DNA of 64,000 nt from Anthoceros angustus (GCA_010909165.1 MU008176.1:1126783-1190782), one strand, 5' to 3'; shown: positions 26,825-36,865, numbered from the stretch's first letter. Numbers and translations: made by a program. Notes: generated by a model from the sequence alone, not told the origin.

Positions 26825-28230
26825 CCTCGACCTAGAACCACGGTCTTATGCGAGGCTTTGAGCGGACACGATCACAAGGAGTGGGAGAAAGCTATAAAAT
26901 CGAATATGACTCATTGATTGAGAACGGCACATGGGAGTTGTCAAAATTACCTCTGGCGAAAAATGGTGTCTTGTAAGTGGGTCTTCAAATTGAAAGTCAA
27001 GGCTGATGGTACCTTGATAGGTACAAGGCAAGACTAGTGGCTCGTGGATTTTCACAAGTTCCGGTGTGGACTATTTGGAGACATTCGCTCCGGTTGTGAA
27101 GCGCCAACCATACGAGCATTATGTGCAATATCGCCTACAAGGACTATGAAGCGCAAATGTTTGATGTCAAACAGATTCTTGAATGGCAAGCTTGACATGA
27201 AATATATGCATGACCTCAACCTTTCTTGAGCAGTTACCCACCACACAGATGAAGGCAAAACTCCTTATGAAGCTTTCACAGTGACCATCCATCCAAAGAC
27301 TTGAGGACGTTTGGGCCTTGCATATGCCTTCATACACAGGCGAGCGAACCAAGCTTTTAGCTAAGGCCCGAGCTGCTCATGTTGGGATACGGAAGGATAA
27401 AAGCATATAAACTATATGATGTTCCTTCTAACAAGGTCATTTATGCTCAGTGTTACCTTGATGAAACAAAGACTTGGGCTTTGGGAGCACATGTTCATGC
27501 TCGATGATGGCGAGGATAGTCTTGAGCTTTCTCATTATGATCCGGCGGATCATGGTACTCGAGCTCTGATGAAAATGTTCTGCAGGAGGGAAAATCGGCG
27601 GTGTTTGAAGAAGAACGAACACGAAATTCCACTTGACATGCCGCCGGATGTAGGATCACATTCCTCAACGGATCAAGCACTTGCGATGCAACGTGATGGT
27701 CGATGAAAATGCAGCGAGGAAGAAGATTATGTTTGAACGAACTTGAACAAGAACAGGCGAGCTTGCTCGGCGTTACCCTACTCGAAACGTCGACCTCCCA
27801 TTATTATCGTGCCCCGATTATCGTATTTCCTCTTCACATGTGAAAGCATATCGCTACTAACCTAACCACAGAACCACGGTCTTATGCGAGGCTTTGAACG
27901 ATCACAAGGAGTGGAGAAAGCTATAAAATCGAATATGACTCATTGATTGAGAGCGGCACATGGAGTTGTCAAAATTACCTCTGGCGGAAAAATGGTGTCT
28001 TGTAAGTGGGTCTTCAAATTGAAAGTCAAGGCTGATGGTACCTTGATAGGTACAAGGCAAGACTAGTGGCTCGTGGATTTTCACAAGTTCAGGCGTGGAC
28101 TATTTGGAGACATTCGCTCCGGTTGTGAAGCGCCAACCATACTGAGCATTATGTGCAATATCGACCTACAAGGACTATGAACTGCAAATGTTCGATGTCA
28201 AAACAGCATTCTTGAATGGCAAGCTTGATG
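26825..28230 (+). pseudogene. Copia-A RT N-terminal region, with internal duplicate
   Basis: From 26,825 split frames read KEWEKAIKSNM, SCKWVFKLKVKADGT, ARLVARGFSQ, DYLETFAPVVK and FLNGKLD, in RT order. At about 27,200 the sequence returns to the integrase linker (matching 26,140 onward) and repeats the whole 1-kb block to about 28,230, where RT continues. Both copies have many one- to three-base losses. Confidence 0.85.
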
Positions 28231-28665
28231 AAATATATGCACCTCCGGTTATGTAGTCAAAGGAAAGGAGGATTATGTATGTAAACTTATCAAGACTTTG
28301 CGGTTGAAGCGATGCAATGGCTTGGAGCAGAACTTGATGCTGAGCTTTTAGTATTAGGTTTCACCAAAAGCCGAGCGGATGGTAGCACTACATCTACAAG
28401 AAAGGTGACATCGTCTGTTACCTAGCGATCTATGTAGATGACTGATCTTGTCAAATACGATGCGAGTTTTATCAAAAGATTCTTGACACCTTGCAACTAA
28501 GTTTAAGATGTCCACCTTGGTGATCTTGAGTTGTCTTGGTATACATGTTCAGAGAACGCAGGTTATCACACTCTCACAACCAAGATACATACTGAAAGTG
28601 CGAGCACTAGGTTTGAAGGATGCAAAGCCGCTACACCCTACCAAGTGGAATCAAGCTAAGTTGAA
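28231..28665 (+). pseudogene. Copia-A RT palm with YVDD
   Basis: A frame reads KKGDIVCYLAIYVDD, with the catalytic YVDD at 28,431-28,442, and is followed at once by a TGA. Upstream and downstream RT motifs are in other frames. It links to the intact RNase H frame starting at 28,666. Confidence 0.85.
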
Positions 28666-29490
28666 ATGTCCCCACAAACAGTAGAGAAGGAAAGGATGTT
28701 AGCCGTACCTTATAGGCATGTTGGAAAGCTCATATATGCAAACACTACTCGCATGGAAGTTGCCTTTGCTACTAGCGCTCTCTCACAGTTCACAGAACCC
28801 AGGCCAAAACCTTGGACAAGCATTAAAAGAGTCTTTAGATACTTGAAGGGGACACCACATCGAGGGATAAAATATTGCCACACACCTGGACAGCAACTTG
28901 AACTTGAGGTCTTCACCGATTCTGACTATGCTGGAAACGTGGACAACAGGAGATCTGTTTCTAGTTACGTTGTGAGCATAGCAGGTGGACCGATTTGCTG
29001 GATGAGCAAGAAACAGCCTACAGTTGCTCTCTCGAGCGTTGAGGCTGAATATAGAGTCCTTACAGCGGCTTGCAAAGAGATCATTTGGTGCAAACTACTC
29101 CTTAGCGAAATGGGTATACCATTACCTACATGTACGCTCATAAGGACCGACAGCCAGGGCTCCATGTCACTTGCTCAGAACCCGGTATTTCATGCAAGGA
29201 CAAAGCATATCGAGGTTGAGTATCATTTTATCAGAGACCTAATCAAGGCAGGTAAAATCAACCTCGAGTATGTGGCAACGCAAGACAATCCAGCAGACAT
29301 ATTGACTAAGGCTCTAGGAAAAGAGCTTCACGAGAAACATGTTAAAAGTCTTGGCCTTGGAGACTCCTCGGAGTTCCTTGGCAGATGCGACAAAGTAAAA
29401 TCCATGCTGCGAACTCTAACTACAGCCAAGGAAGAGTGTTCATCATCTGTAGTCATTAAAAGAGTCTCATCACGAGACACGAGAGTATGA
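28666..29490 (+). CDS. Copia-A RNase H domain, open 274-codon frame
   Basis: This is the best-preserved coding part of Copia-A. The frame has HVGKLIYANTTRMEVAFATS, KPWTSIKRVFRYLKGTPHRG, VFTDSDYAGNVDNRRSVSSY (first catalytic Asp), WMSKKQPTVALSSVEAEYR (Glu), LIRTDSQGSMSLAQNPVFHA (Asp), ARTKHIEVEYHFIRDLIKAG and YVATQDNPADILTKALGKE. It degrades the RNA strand of the RNA-DNA hybrid during reverse transcription. It is the C-terminal part of a polyprotein, so the ATG at its start is not a true initiation site; the frame simply is not broken here. The last 40 residues extend past the usual copia end. Confidence 0.9.
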   Translation: MSPQTVEKERMLAVPYRHVGKLIYANTTRMEVAFATSALSQFTEPRPKPWTSIKRVFRYLKGTPHRGIKYCHTPGQQLELEVFTDSDYAGNVDNRRSVSSYVVSIAGGPICWMSKKQPTVALSSVEAEYRVLTAACKEIIWCKLLLSEMGIPLPTCTLIRTDSQGSMSLAQNPVFHARTKHIEVEYHFIRDLIKAGKINLEYVATQDNPADILTKALGKELHEKHVKSLGLGDSSEFLGRCDKVKSMLRTLTTAKEECSSSVVIKRVSSRDTRV

Positions 29491-29509
29491 GTCCCCACAG
29501 ACTCGACTC

Positions 29510-29660
29510 ACCGCATCGCAGGCTTTGACTCTCATCTTCCTCCTCTTGGAAGGATCGGGGCTCAAGGAACGGTGGGTCTTCTCCACGCCTTCTTGCCTTG
29601 CACGAGATTGTCTTGGTGGAGGTCGACTCTTCTTCGATGCGTATGTTAGATCCTGCACAA
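29510..29660 (-). other. Possible exon of antisense gene in Copia-A
   Basis: On the minus strand an acceptor-like TTGTGCAG at about 29,660 precedes an open, basic stretch (for example KKSRPPPRQSRARQEG and SPDPSKRRKMRVKACDA). The stretch ends at a strong donor-like GTGAGTC (about 29,510). It is co-oriented with the antisense ORF at 29,918-30,244 and could be its next exon. The evidence is splice-site likeness and composition only. Confidence 0.3.
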
Positions 29661-29917
29661 GCAGTGGGAGCTAGGTTAGCTCTCACACACACACACAACA
29701 AAAAATGCGCACAGAATGGAATTTGGGACTTACTATACGTGCTAACAACATGGTGAGGATCGCCCGGAATCTTCAACTTTGATACGGCGCATCACGGTTT
29801 AGTCGCCACATGAACCCTATACCACATAGGGGTGCGAGGGTGCTTCATGGTGCCGTAGGAGACAATTTGGGTTTCCTTGAGCAGTCAGGCTTGGGAAAGC
29901 TTGGGTCCTCACAAGGG

Positions 29918-30244
29918 TTAGCTTCTCGAAAAGCCAAAATCGGGTGAACATGTGCGGGATTTGCTTTTACTCTTGTTGCCGCTCTTGGCCCGAGGAGTGA
30001 CACGCGAAGAAGGGCCGCCCATGTCTTCTTGTTTAGCTGCAGCTTCTCTGCGTCGTCGCTGCAGAAACTCCTTGGTGGTTCCTTTGGGGCGCCCACGTTC
30101 TCTCTTCACGCCCCCTTTAACCGCTGCAGGAAGTTCAGAAGTCTCCTCTTTAGTGATTTGCTCTAACAAGCGGCCTAGAGCATTTCTGGGCTGCTGCGGT
30201 TTCTTGGGCAAGGTACCCTCAGACTCTGAAGACAGTGACGCCAT
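29918..30244 (-). CDS. Antisense ORF with AT-hook-like motif inside Copia-A
   Basis: The minus-strand ATG at 30,244 opens about 108 codons (MASLSSESEGTLPKKPQQPR...). The frame remains open upstream to 30,448 but with only a TTG start there. The product is small, Lys/Arg-rich and low in hydrophobics. KRERGRPKGTTKEF contains the RGRP core of an AT-hook, a minor-groove DNA-binding motif, followed by a basic helix (LQRRRREAAAKQ) and a Lys/Ser tail. It lies between RNase H and the 3' LTR, opposite to gag-pol. Antisense extra ORFs or captured host exons occur at this position in some plant LTR elements. I do not recognise the family. Whether it is expressed cannot be told from sequence. Confidence 0.45.
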   Translation of the reverse strand: MASLSSESEGTLPKKPQQPRNALGRLLEQITKEETSELPAAVKGGVKRERGRPKGTTKEFLQRRRREAAAKQEDMGGPSSRVTPRAKSGNKSKSKSRTCSPDFGFSRS

Positions 30245-30368
30245 CTCGATATGGCTCGGGTGAAAACCTTCTCTCAAGGCGATCGATGCATATGAGGCAA
30301 GAGCGTAAGGAGAATTATAAAGGGAGCCAACGTACTCGGTGGCTTCACACAACAGACATTCCATAGTG

Positions 30369-31136
30369 TCCGTAAAGACATGAAGATGGGGCGTAAGCTC
30401 TACCACCACAATATGGCAAAACCGGAAGATTGAAAAACCCGAGCTCAACTCCAGATCTCACGAGCGGTTCACGGTGAAGGGGAATGCCTAACTATTTACA
30501 ACAAGTGGGAGTAATGATATACAATGTTGATATCATAGTTAGGGTTTAGGGGTTTAAGTTATCCATATATTACCAAGATATGATAAGCTAGGGTTTACTA
30601 GATATGGTGTCGTTTCATTAGGGTTACGTCTCTAAGTGAATAGATACAACGTTTCATTAAATTTAGTTTTAGTTGTCTTTTCATGCATAAGCAACTTACT
30701 TCTTTCTTGATCCAACAATGTAATTATTCTATAATGTTTAATTGATCTACATTAGTCCGTAAAGACATGAAGATGGGGCGTAAAGCTCTACCACCACAAT
30801 ATGGCAAAACCAAGATTGAAAAACCCGAGCTCAACTCAGCCTCACGGCAGTTCATACCGAAGGGACCTAACTATTTACAACAAGTGGGAGTAATGATATA
30901 CAATGTTGATATCATAGTTAGGGTTTAGGGGTTTAAGTTATCCATATATTACCAAGATATGATAAGCTAGGGTTTACTAGATATGGTGTCGTTTCATTAG
31001 GGTTACGTCTCTAAGTGAATAGATACAACGTTTCATTAAATTTAGTTTTAGTTGTCTTTTCATGCATAAGCAACTTACTTCTTTCTTGATCCAACAATGT
31101 AATTATTCTATAATGTTTAATTGATCTACATTAGTC
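30369..31136. repeat. Tandem duplicate of PPT region plus 3' LTR
   Basis: The segment 30,369-30,755 (antisense ORF start, AACAAGTGGGAG polypurine tract and most of the LTR) is repeated from 30,756. The first LTR copy (30,515-30,755) stops short of its last ~15 bp. The second (30,894-31,149) is complete. Confidence 0.9.
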
Positions 31137-31149
31137 CATAAAATCTTCA
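30894..31149 (+). repeat. Copia-A 3' LTR (complete copy)
   Basis: The 256-bp LTR begins TGATATAC after the purine tract GTGGGAG plus TAA and ends ATCTTCA. It is nearly identical to the 5' LTR. Confidence 0.9.
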
Positions 31150-31800
31150 GCGAGTCACTCCCAGTCCAGGCCGAACATACAGCGGGAGTAAAGTTCTTAC
31201 TCAGTGGAAGATCTACCAAGAGGCTCTTGAGTTGCGGTCGGTAGCAATTCAGACGATCAGCGGGTTGGAGGCGGTAGCAGCCCGACGGTGGCGGTGAACA
31301 GCGAGAAAAGGAAGGAGAGGCACAACAACAGCAAGGAAGGAGCGCATGCAAGCAGATATAGTGAAATCATCCTTGGCGTTGGAGAGGAAATGGTCATCCT
31401 CGGCCGGAGGGTTTTAGACGGAAAGGCGAACGGCGGCGGGTTAGAAACTATGACGTGGCGGGCAGCCTTTGCATGTCTCGTGAAATTTCTTCCTTGGCCT
31501 TTGGCAACTTGGTGAACAGCGGAGAATTTTGTCCTTGGCCTTCGGTGGTTGGGGAATTTCTAACGTTTGTTGAAGGAGAAAAGGCCCTTGGCCTCTGGAC
31601 AGGGGAAATTTTCGTCCTCGGCTTTTGGACAGTGGCGATTTTCGTCCTTAGCCTTTGGGGTGTGGAAAATTCCTTCTCCCCCTATATATGTAAGTAGCAG
31701 GGGAGCGTTTAGCTCATTTAGTTAGTCGGGGAGGGGCCGGGCGGCAGGCATACATGCGGGGGCAGACTGAAGAAACACTTAGAAGAATTTTTAGGAAGTG
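31150..31800 (+). promoter_or_regulatory. LTR/promoter of plus-strand gag-like element
   Basis: No gene is present. The motif TCCTTGGCCTTTGG or a close variant recurs five times (about 31,491, 31,532, 31,585, 31,614 and 31,647). It is followed by a TATA box (TATATATG, 31,683) about 140 bp before the gag-like ATG at 31,822. The same motif and TATA arrangement precede the related plus-strand units at 40,480-40,592 and 60,765-60,866. This looks like an LTR promoter with repeated upstream elements. Confidence 0.5.
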
Positions 31801-31821
31801 GTCAGTGAGCGGAAGTCGGAG

Positions 31822-34800
31822 ATGAAGACGCGCAACAGTCCTGGAGGAGTGCGCAAGGCATCCAGCCGTGAGGAGGAGGCGAGTGCATCGGCCAAAGAAG
31901 AAAGAAAAGCGGCGAAGGAGGGGCCGGGATTTTGTGTTTTGATGCAAGTCTCCTCCAAAGACTTATGGGATTTTCGACAGTGGGCTGCTGACGACAATGT
32001 GCAGCTCCAGTGGGTTTACGATAGGCATTGGGCCTATTCTAATGTGGAATTGGTTGAGTCTTTTCTGAGCTCAGGCCCGGCGGAGGGCAGAGGACATGGA
32101 GGAAGGCGTGCGGGCCGGATCGAAGGGATGGGTATCCGGCACATTCGTAAGTATAGGAGGCCCAAAGGAGAGTGATGGTGTGGCTCCCAGCAGGAGGAAT
32201 GAAGATGGAAAAAGAGCGTTGGTGGGCCTTCACGAGGAAGCTCTCGGCATGCTCATCGGAGGGTAGCGAAGGCGAAATGGCTGGAGGACAGATAAGATTG
32301 CTGACCTCAAGTGGAAGCTTTTTACAAGGATAGTTTTGGGGCTGACTGTCAGCGAACCACCTACTTGCATTCTTTCATTTCATGTGGAAGCTGAAGCAAG
32401 GAGCTCGGCTGTTGGAGGCCATCTTTGCGGCCTATGAGCATCACCAAGACAAGCTGCTGAGGCCAAACATTGTGGACAATGAGGGGGCAGCCTGCCATTT
32501 ACACTTCTTGTGCGGTTGTGGGGGCACATGGGTTCTTGTGGAAGAAGAGGCTGGAGGAGTCTTACCAGCCGTTTGAAGTGGTCCCTCAGGGGATGATGCA
32601 GTCCCTCTCCCAAGAAGGTGAAGAAGGCGGAGGAGGAACCCAAGGTGGAGCAAGGAGTGCTTCACCTGTGGTGATCTTGGATGATGAGACCACCCCTGCC
32701 CCGACGCCAAGGAAGAGGTGCCGTCTGTGGGGAGACAAGGCACAAGAGGAAGAGGTGGCAATGCACCATGTGTGAGGCAACCCCATGGGCGGGGTGGTGG
32801 AACTAACCCACCCTGTGAGATGACCGAGTCACAGGAGTTCCACCCAACATCGGCGGTCGGGAGTGGAGGCGCTCACCAAGAGAAAGGAGGACCCTGTGAG
32901 GGGAATGAGAAGACAAAGGCTTTGAAGGATCCGACCATCCGCCTAATTGACACTCCATTAGTGAAGGCCCAGGTGAAGTAGAGGAGTTGGAGGTGAGAGC
33001 CGCCGTGACAGCCGGCGATTGCCCCACGTGGGGAGAAGGATAGCAAGGCTATCAAGGAGATGGCGTTGGCAAAGGCGCCTAGTTGACCCGAGAGAAGGTT
33101 GGGGCTCGGCAAGATTGAAGAATGAGGCGAGACAAGAAAGTAGGGGAGCGAATGAAGGAAGTGGCTACCTCAATAAGAAAATTGAGGAGACTCCATGTGG
33201 GAAGGAGTGGCAAGAAGAACTCTCAGCCCTTCAGCCGAGAAGGAATAGGGGACGTAAGACCGCCCTGGAGGCCGAGGCCAAGCCAAGAATGAAGAATCGA
33301 GGCCAAGCTCAAGGAGCCGGAGGAAGGACAGCCACATGGAGCAAGGAGCGTGAGGAGCTCATGAAGCAAGCAACGGAGGTCGACCAACGGAAGGAAGAGG
33401 TAGCCCACCGGAGGAAAATGATGCATCGATGTCGGGTCGTCAGAAGCAACGCCCAGCCGATTATGCATGGCGCAAGGGATACCGGAGGCATGGAAGAGAG
33501 ATGCACGAATGTCACTTACGCCTGCTTGAGTGAGGTGACGCTTGAGAGGGATGCTGCAGTAAGATAGCCTGTGGAGAGTGGCCCGAGGAATTTGATGAGA
33601 TTTGTTTGAAGGGCCGTGAGATGCAGTCCACTTACATGCTAGGGTCAACAAGTTTGCCAAGGAGATGCCTTGTTGACAAGGAAGTTGTTGGGTCCCCACG
33701 ATGACGAAGGGAGATTTTGAAGAATCAGACCTCCGGAGATTCTGTGACTTGAGAGTGAAATGGATGCGTAAGGCTCAATGTGGGAGGAGCCAATGGAAGA
33801 GGAAGAGATTTCCAGCAGCCTAGTTGACTGGAGAGAAGGTTGGGGCTCGGCAAGATTGAAGAACAAAGGTGAGACAAGAAAGTAGGGGCGAATGAAGGAA
33901 GTGGCTACCTCAACGAGATTGAGAGGCATCCGATGTGGGAAGGAGTGGCGGCAACTCTGACCGTTTGAGTGAGAAGAGAATAGAGACAGTTGAAGGCATC
34001 ACAGGCGGGTGCCCAAGCCAAGAATGAAGGGAGGCCAAGCTCAAGGAGCTGGAGGAAGGACAGCCACATGGAGCAAGGGCGTGAGGAGCTCATGAAGCAA
34101 GCAACGGAGGTGACCAGCGGTGGAAGGAAGAGGTAGCCAGGAGAAAATGATGCATCGCATCTTTGGTCAGGAAACAGCGCTTCGGTGCTGCATGGGCGGC
34201 AAGGGATCTTGGAGGCATGGAAGAGATGCACGAATGTCACTCTGACCGTTTGAGTGAGGTGACACTTGAGAGGATGCTGCAGTAAGATAGCCTCGGGAGA
34301 GTGGCACGAGGAATTTGATGAGATTTGTTTGAAGGGCCGGAGATGCGGGTCCACTTACATGCTAGGGTCAACAAGTTTGCCAAGGAGATCGTTCCTTGTT
34401 GACAAGGAAGTTGTTGGGTCCCCATGATGACGAAGGGAGATTTTGAAGAATCAGACCTCCGGAGATTCTGTGACTTGAGAGTGAAATGGATGCGTAAGGC
34501 TCAATGTGGGAGGAGCCAATGGAAGAGGAAGAGATTTCCAGCAGCCTAGTTGACTGGAGAGAAGGTTGGGGCTCGGCAAGATTGAAGAACAAAGGTGAGA
34601 CAAGAAAGTAGGGGAGCGAATGAAGGAAGTGGCTACCTCAACGAGATTGAGAGGCATCCGATGTGGGAAGGAGTGGCGGCAACTCTGACCCTTGGTGAGA
34701 AGAGAATAGAGACAGTTGAAGGCATCACAGGCGGGTGCCCAAGCCAAGAATGAAGGGAGGCCAAGCTCAAGGAGCTGGAGGAAGGACAGCCACATGGAGC

Positions 34801-35320
34801 AAGGCGTGAGGAGCTCATGAAGCAAGCAACGGAGGTGACCAGCGGTGGAAGGAAGAGGTAGCCCACGGAGAAAATGATGCATCGCATCTTTGGTCAGGAA
34901 ACAGCGCTTCGGTGCTGCATGGGCGGCAAGGGATCTTGGAGGCATGGAAGAGATGCATGAAATGTCACTCTGACCGTTTGAGTGAGGTGACACTTGAGAG
35001 GATGCTGCAGTAAGATAGCCTCGGGAGAGTGGCACGAGGAATTTGATGAGATTTGTTTGAAGGGCCGGAGATGCGGGTCCACTTACATGCTAGGGTCAAC
35101 AAGTTTGCCAAGGAGATCGTTCCTTGTTGACAAGGAAGTTGTTGGGTCCCCATGATGGCAGGGATTTTGGAAGAATTGCGACCCTCGGACGGAGATTCGA
35201 GGACTTGGAGAGTGAAATGGATGCGAAGGCTCGTGTGGGAGGAGCCAATGGAGAGAAGAGATTTCCAGCCGGTAGAGTTGGTGGGGTGTCTCACAGACAG
35301 AGCGCACAACACCCAACCGC
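31822..35320 (+). pseudogene. Gag-like coiled-coil protein, plus-strand copy
   Basis: The ATG at 31,822 opens about 118 codons with a Lys/Glu-rich start and then SSKDLWDFRQWAADDNVQLQW and HWAYSNVELVESFL. This is closely similar to the minus-strand protein at 44.3-45.4 kb (DLVDFRQWAEEENIQLGW and QWAYTNLELIEE). After frameshifts, LKWKLFTRIVLGL and HHQDKLLRPNIVDNEG (32,300-32,480) match LKWRFFAKIVLGL and HHREKLLRPNSVDEEG there. A charged coiled-coil region follows from 33,100 (for example EVDQRKEEVAHRRKMMHR), expanded by tandem duplication. No zinc knuckle, protease or RT is seen. I do not recognise the family; position and layout suggest gag of a non-autonomous LTR element. Confidence 0.6.
33078..35285 (+). 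repeat. Three tandem ~730-bp coiled-coil-coding repeats
   Basis: Units begin at CCTAGTTGAC: 33,078, 33,819 and 34,545, giving spacings of 741 and 726 bp. Each encodes the same charged coiled-coil segment in frames broken by small indels. The last unit leads into the 3' end of the element. The repeats enlarge the C-terminal half of the gag-like coding region. Confidence 0.85.
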
Positions 35321-36060
35321 CTGAGGTAATTGCAGCGGCGGGCAGATACAGAGGCTGCCTCTACAAGAGCGCCTGCAAGAGGGGCGGCGCTCCTATCAAC
35401 CAAGATCGCCGAGACAGTGTGGAGGTCCGCGACGACGAGTGAAGAGATCCTGACGGGACACCCCAAGCCAAGAGGAGGAAGATGGTTGGGCCATGCCAAC
35501 GCCCAAGAAGAAGTAGGCGGATAGTTGGTAGGGGAGTGAATGGTCATTAAGACCCCTAGGGGTTAGTGGGATTGTTAGGAGGTAGGTTAAGAACCTTTTA
35601 AGAGGCCACCTACTTAAAACCGTAAGCAACCCCACCTACCCCACCGACTTAATTAATGCTAGGGGTTTGGGGAGCTCCTATAAGAGGGGAGGAGCTCCCA
35701 TAATAAAATGTCATGCCTTGCTCTCCGACTGTGTGCTTGTTTGCTACACAAGCGCAAGCGGCCGACCGTGTGAGGGTGCATGGTGTCCGTAGGGTCTTGA
35801 GGTGCGGTGACGGGGTGAGGGCGGGGCCCAAACCTTTCTTCTGGAGGTAGCGGTGGGTAGCGTTCGGCGGTGAGGCGGCATTGTGGTTGCAAAGGACGCG
35901 GCTGCATCGGTGAAGGAAGACCCTAGCAAAATCAAAGACGCGGACGCCGCAGTGTCCTGCCTAGGTCCGTGAGGGCAATGCCCTATGATCTCGAGGCGAT
36001 TCTTTGGGGAGGCCGGGAGGCTGTGAGGGCGCCTGTGGGATAGTTAGCTAGGAAGAGTGG
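35321..36060 (+). mobile_element. Presumed 3' LTR of plus-strand gag-like element
   Basis: Coding-like sequence fades at about 35,440. From 35,540 there is AT-richer sequence with a TATA-like CTATAAGAGG (about 35,679) and a poly(A)-signal-like AATAAAATG (about 35,702), then GC-rich sequence. No matched LTR partner was delimited. Open frames here have no recognisable content. Confidence 0.4.
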
Positions 36061-36260
36061 AAGAGGTAGATTAGAGAAGAGAGAGAGAAAGAGAGAAAAG
36101 AGAGAAAAGAGAGAAGAGAGAGAGAGAGCGAGAGAGGACGAGAGAGGAGCTAGAGAGGATAGGGAGCAAGAGAGGAGAAGGAAGGAGCAAGAGAGAAAAG
36201 AGAAAAGACAAAAGAGAAGAGAGGAGGAAGAAAAAAACCTAGAAAAGAGAGGGAAGGTGA
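36060..36260 (+). repeat. GA-rich purine tract (~200 bp)
   Basis: The plus strand is almost all purine (GAGAGA, GAAAAGAGAG and AGGAGCAAGAG blocks). Such tracts can form triplexes or act as GAGA-type sites in plant promoters. Here it probably belongs to the LTR or leader of the gag-like element. Confidence 0.85.
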
Positions 36261-36617
36261 AATTTCAAGGGTGTGACAAGAGCTTGAGGGGCGGCCCCAA
36301 ATTTGTCACGAGAAGGGTCTTAGGAGTGTAGGCTGTGGTGGGAGGATTGCCTTTGTCACGGTGATTTGGGGTCCCCAAGGTCATGCTGAGATGCGGTGCC
36401 TCATGACGTGGTCATGGCAGCAGTCATCGCGTGGGGTAGTGTGACTTACCTAGGGTGGGTCACCGGGCGGCGGTAGTAGGAGGCGGTTAGTCGGTCGGGC
36501 GCTGCGGGAGGTCGATAAGTCGGAGAGGTCGGTCGGGAGGCACACCCTCCATCCAGTGCGGAAGGGCTCCCCACTCCTTCGTGGAGCAAAACCCTCTTGT
36601 CTGTGACACCGGCGATT

Positions 36618-36865
36618 GGGATAAGTGTGGCCGCTACTGGGCTGAGGGTTCGGGGTCAGGAACCTCCCACCACACCGCACATGCAATCGAGATTGCAGCC
36701 CAACGAGCTTCACTGTCATCATTCGCTCCTTGGTACCTCCTTCTCTATGTTTGACCATGTCTTCTTCTTGCCCAATCAACGAAGAAGGCCTCCTCCCATC
36801 TCTTGTTACTGCAGCTCCTTGTGGGAGGGAAAGGGGCTTCCCCTCTAGCGGCCACACTTATTCCC
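36618..36865. repeat. Inverted repeat at junction of two opposed elements
   Basis: GGGATAAGTGTGGCCGCTA at 36,618-36,636 is matched in reverse by TAGCGGCCACACTTATTCCC at 36,846-36,865 (one extra base). A third copy of the core lies at about 63,455. To the left is a plus-strand gag-like element and to the right a minus-strand one, so the repeat marks where their like ends meet head-on. Open frames between them have no recognised content. Confidence 0.7.

Larger units (their letters stand above)
20779..31149 (+). mobile_element. Copia-A: large Ty1/copia retrotransposon
   Basis: The element has a 5' LTR (20,779-21,033), a PBS (21,034), gag, protease, integrase, RT and RNase H in copia order, a polypurine tract, and 3' LTR sequence ending at 31,149. 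Flanking GCGA on both sides (20,775-20,778 and 31,150-31,153) may be a shortened target duplication. It is about 10.4 kb, inflated by at least four internal tandem duplications (22.1-25.0, 25.4-26.0, 27.2-28.2 and 30.37-31.1 kb) and by a 1-kb antisense-ORF insert between RNase H and the 3' LTR. LTR copies are nearly identical, which suggests recent insertion, yet the coding part is full of frameshifts. Confidence 0.85.

Noticed and set aside
29456-30448. Envelope-like ORF in Copia-A
   Set aside because: The open frame is antisense to gag-pol and encodes a basic, soluble-looking protein without signal peptide or membrane segment.
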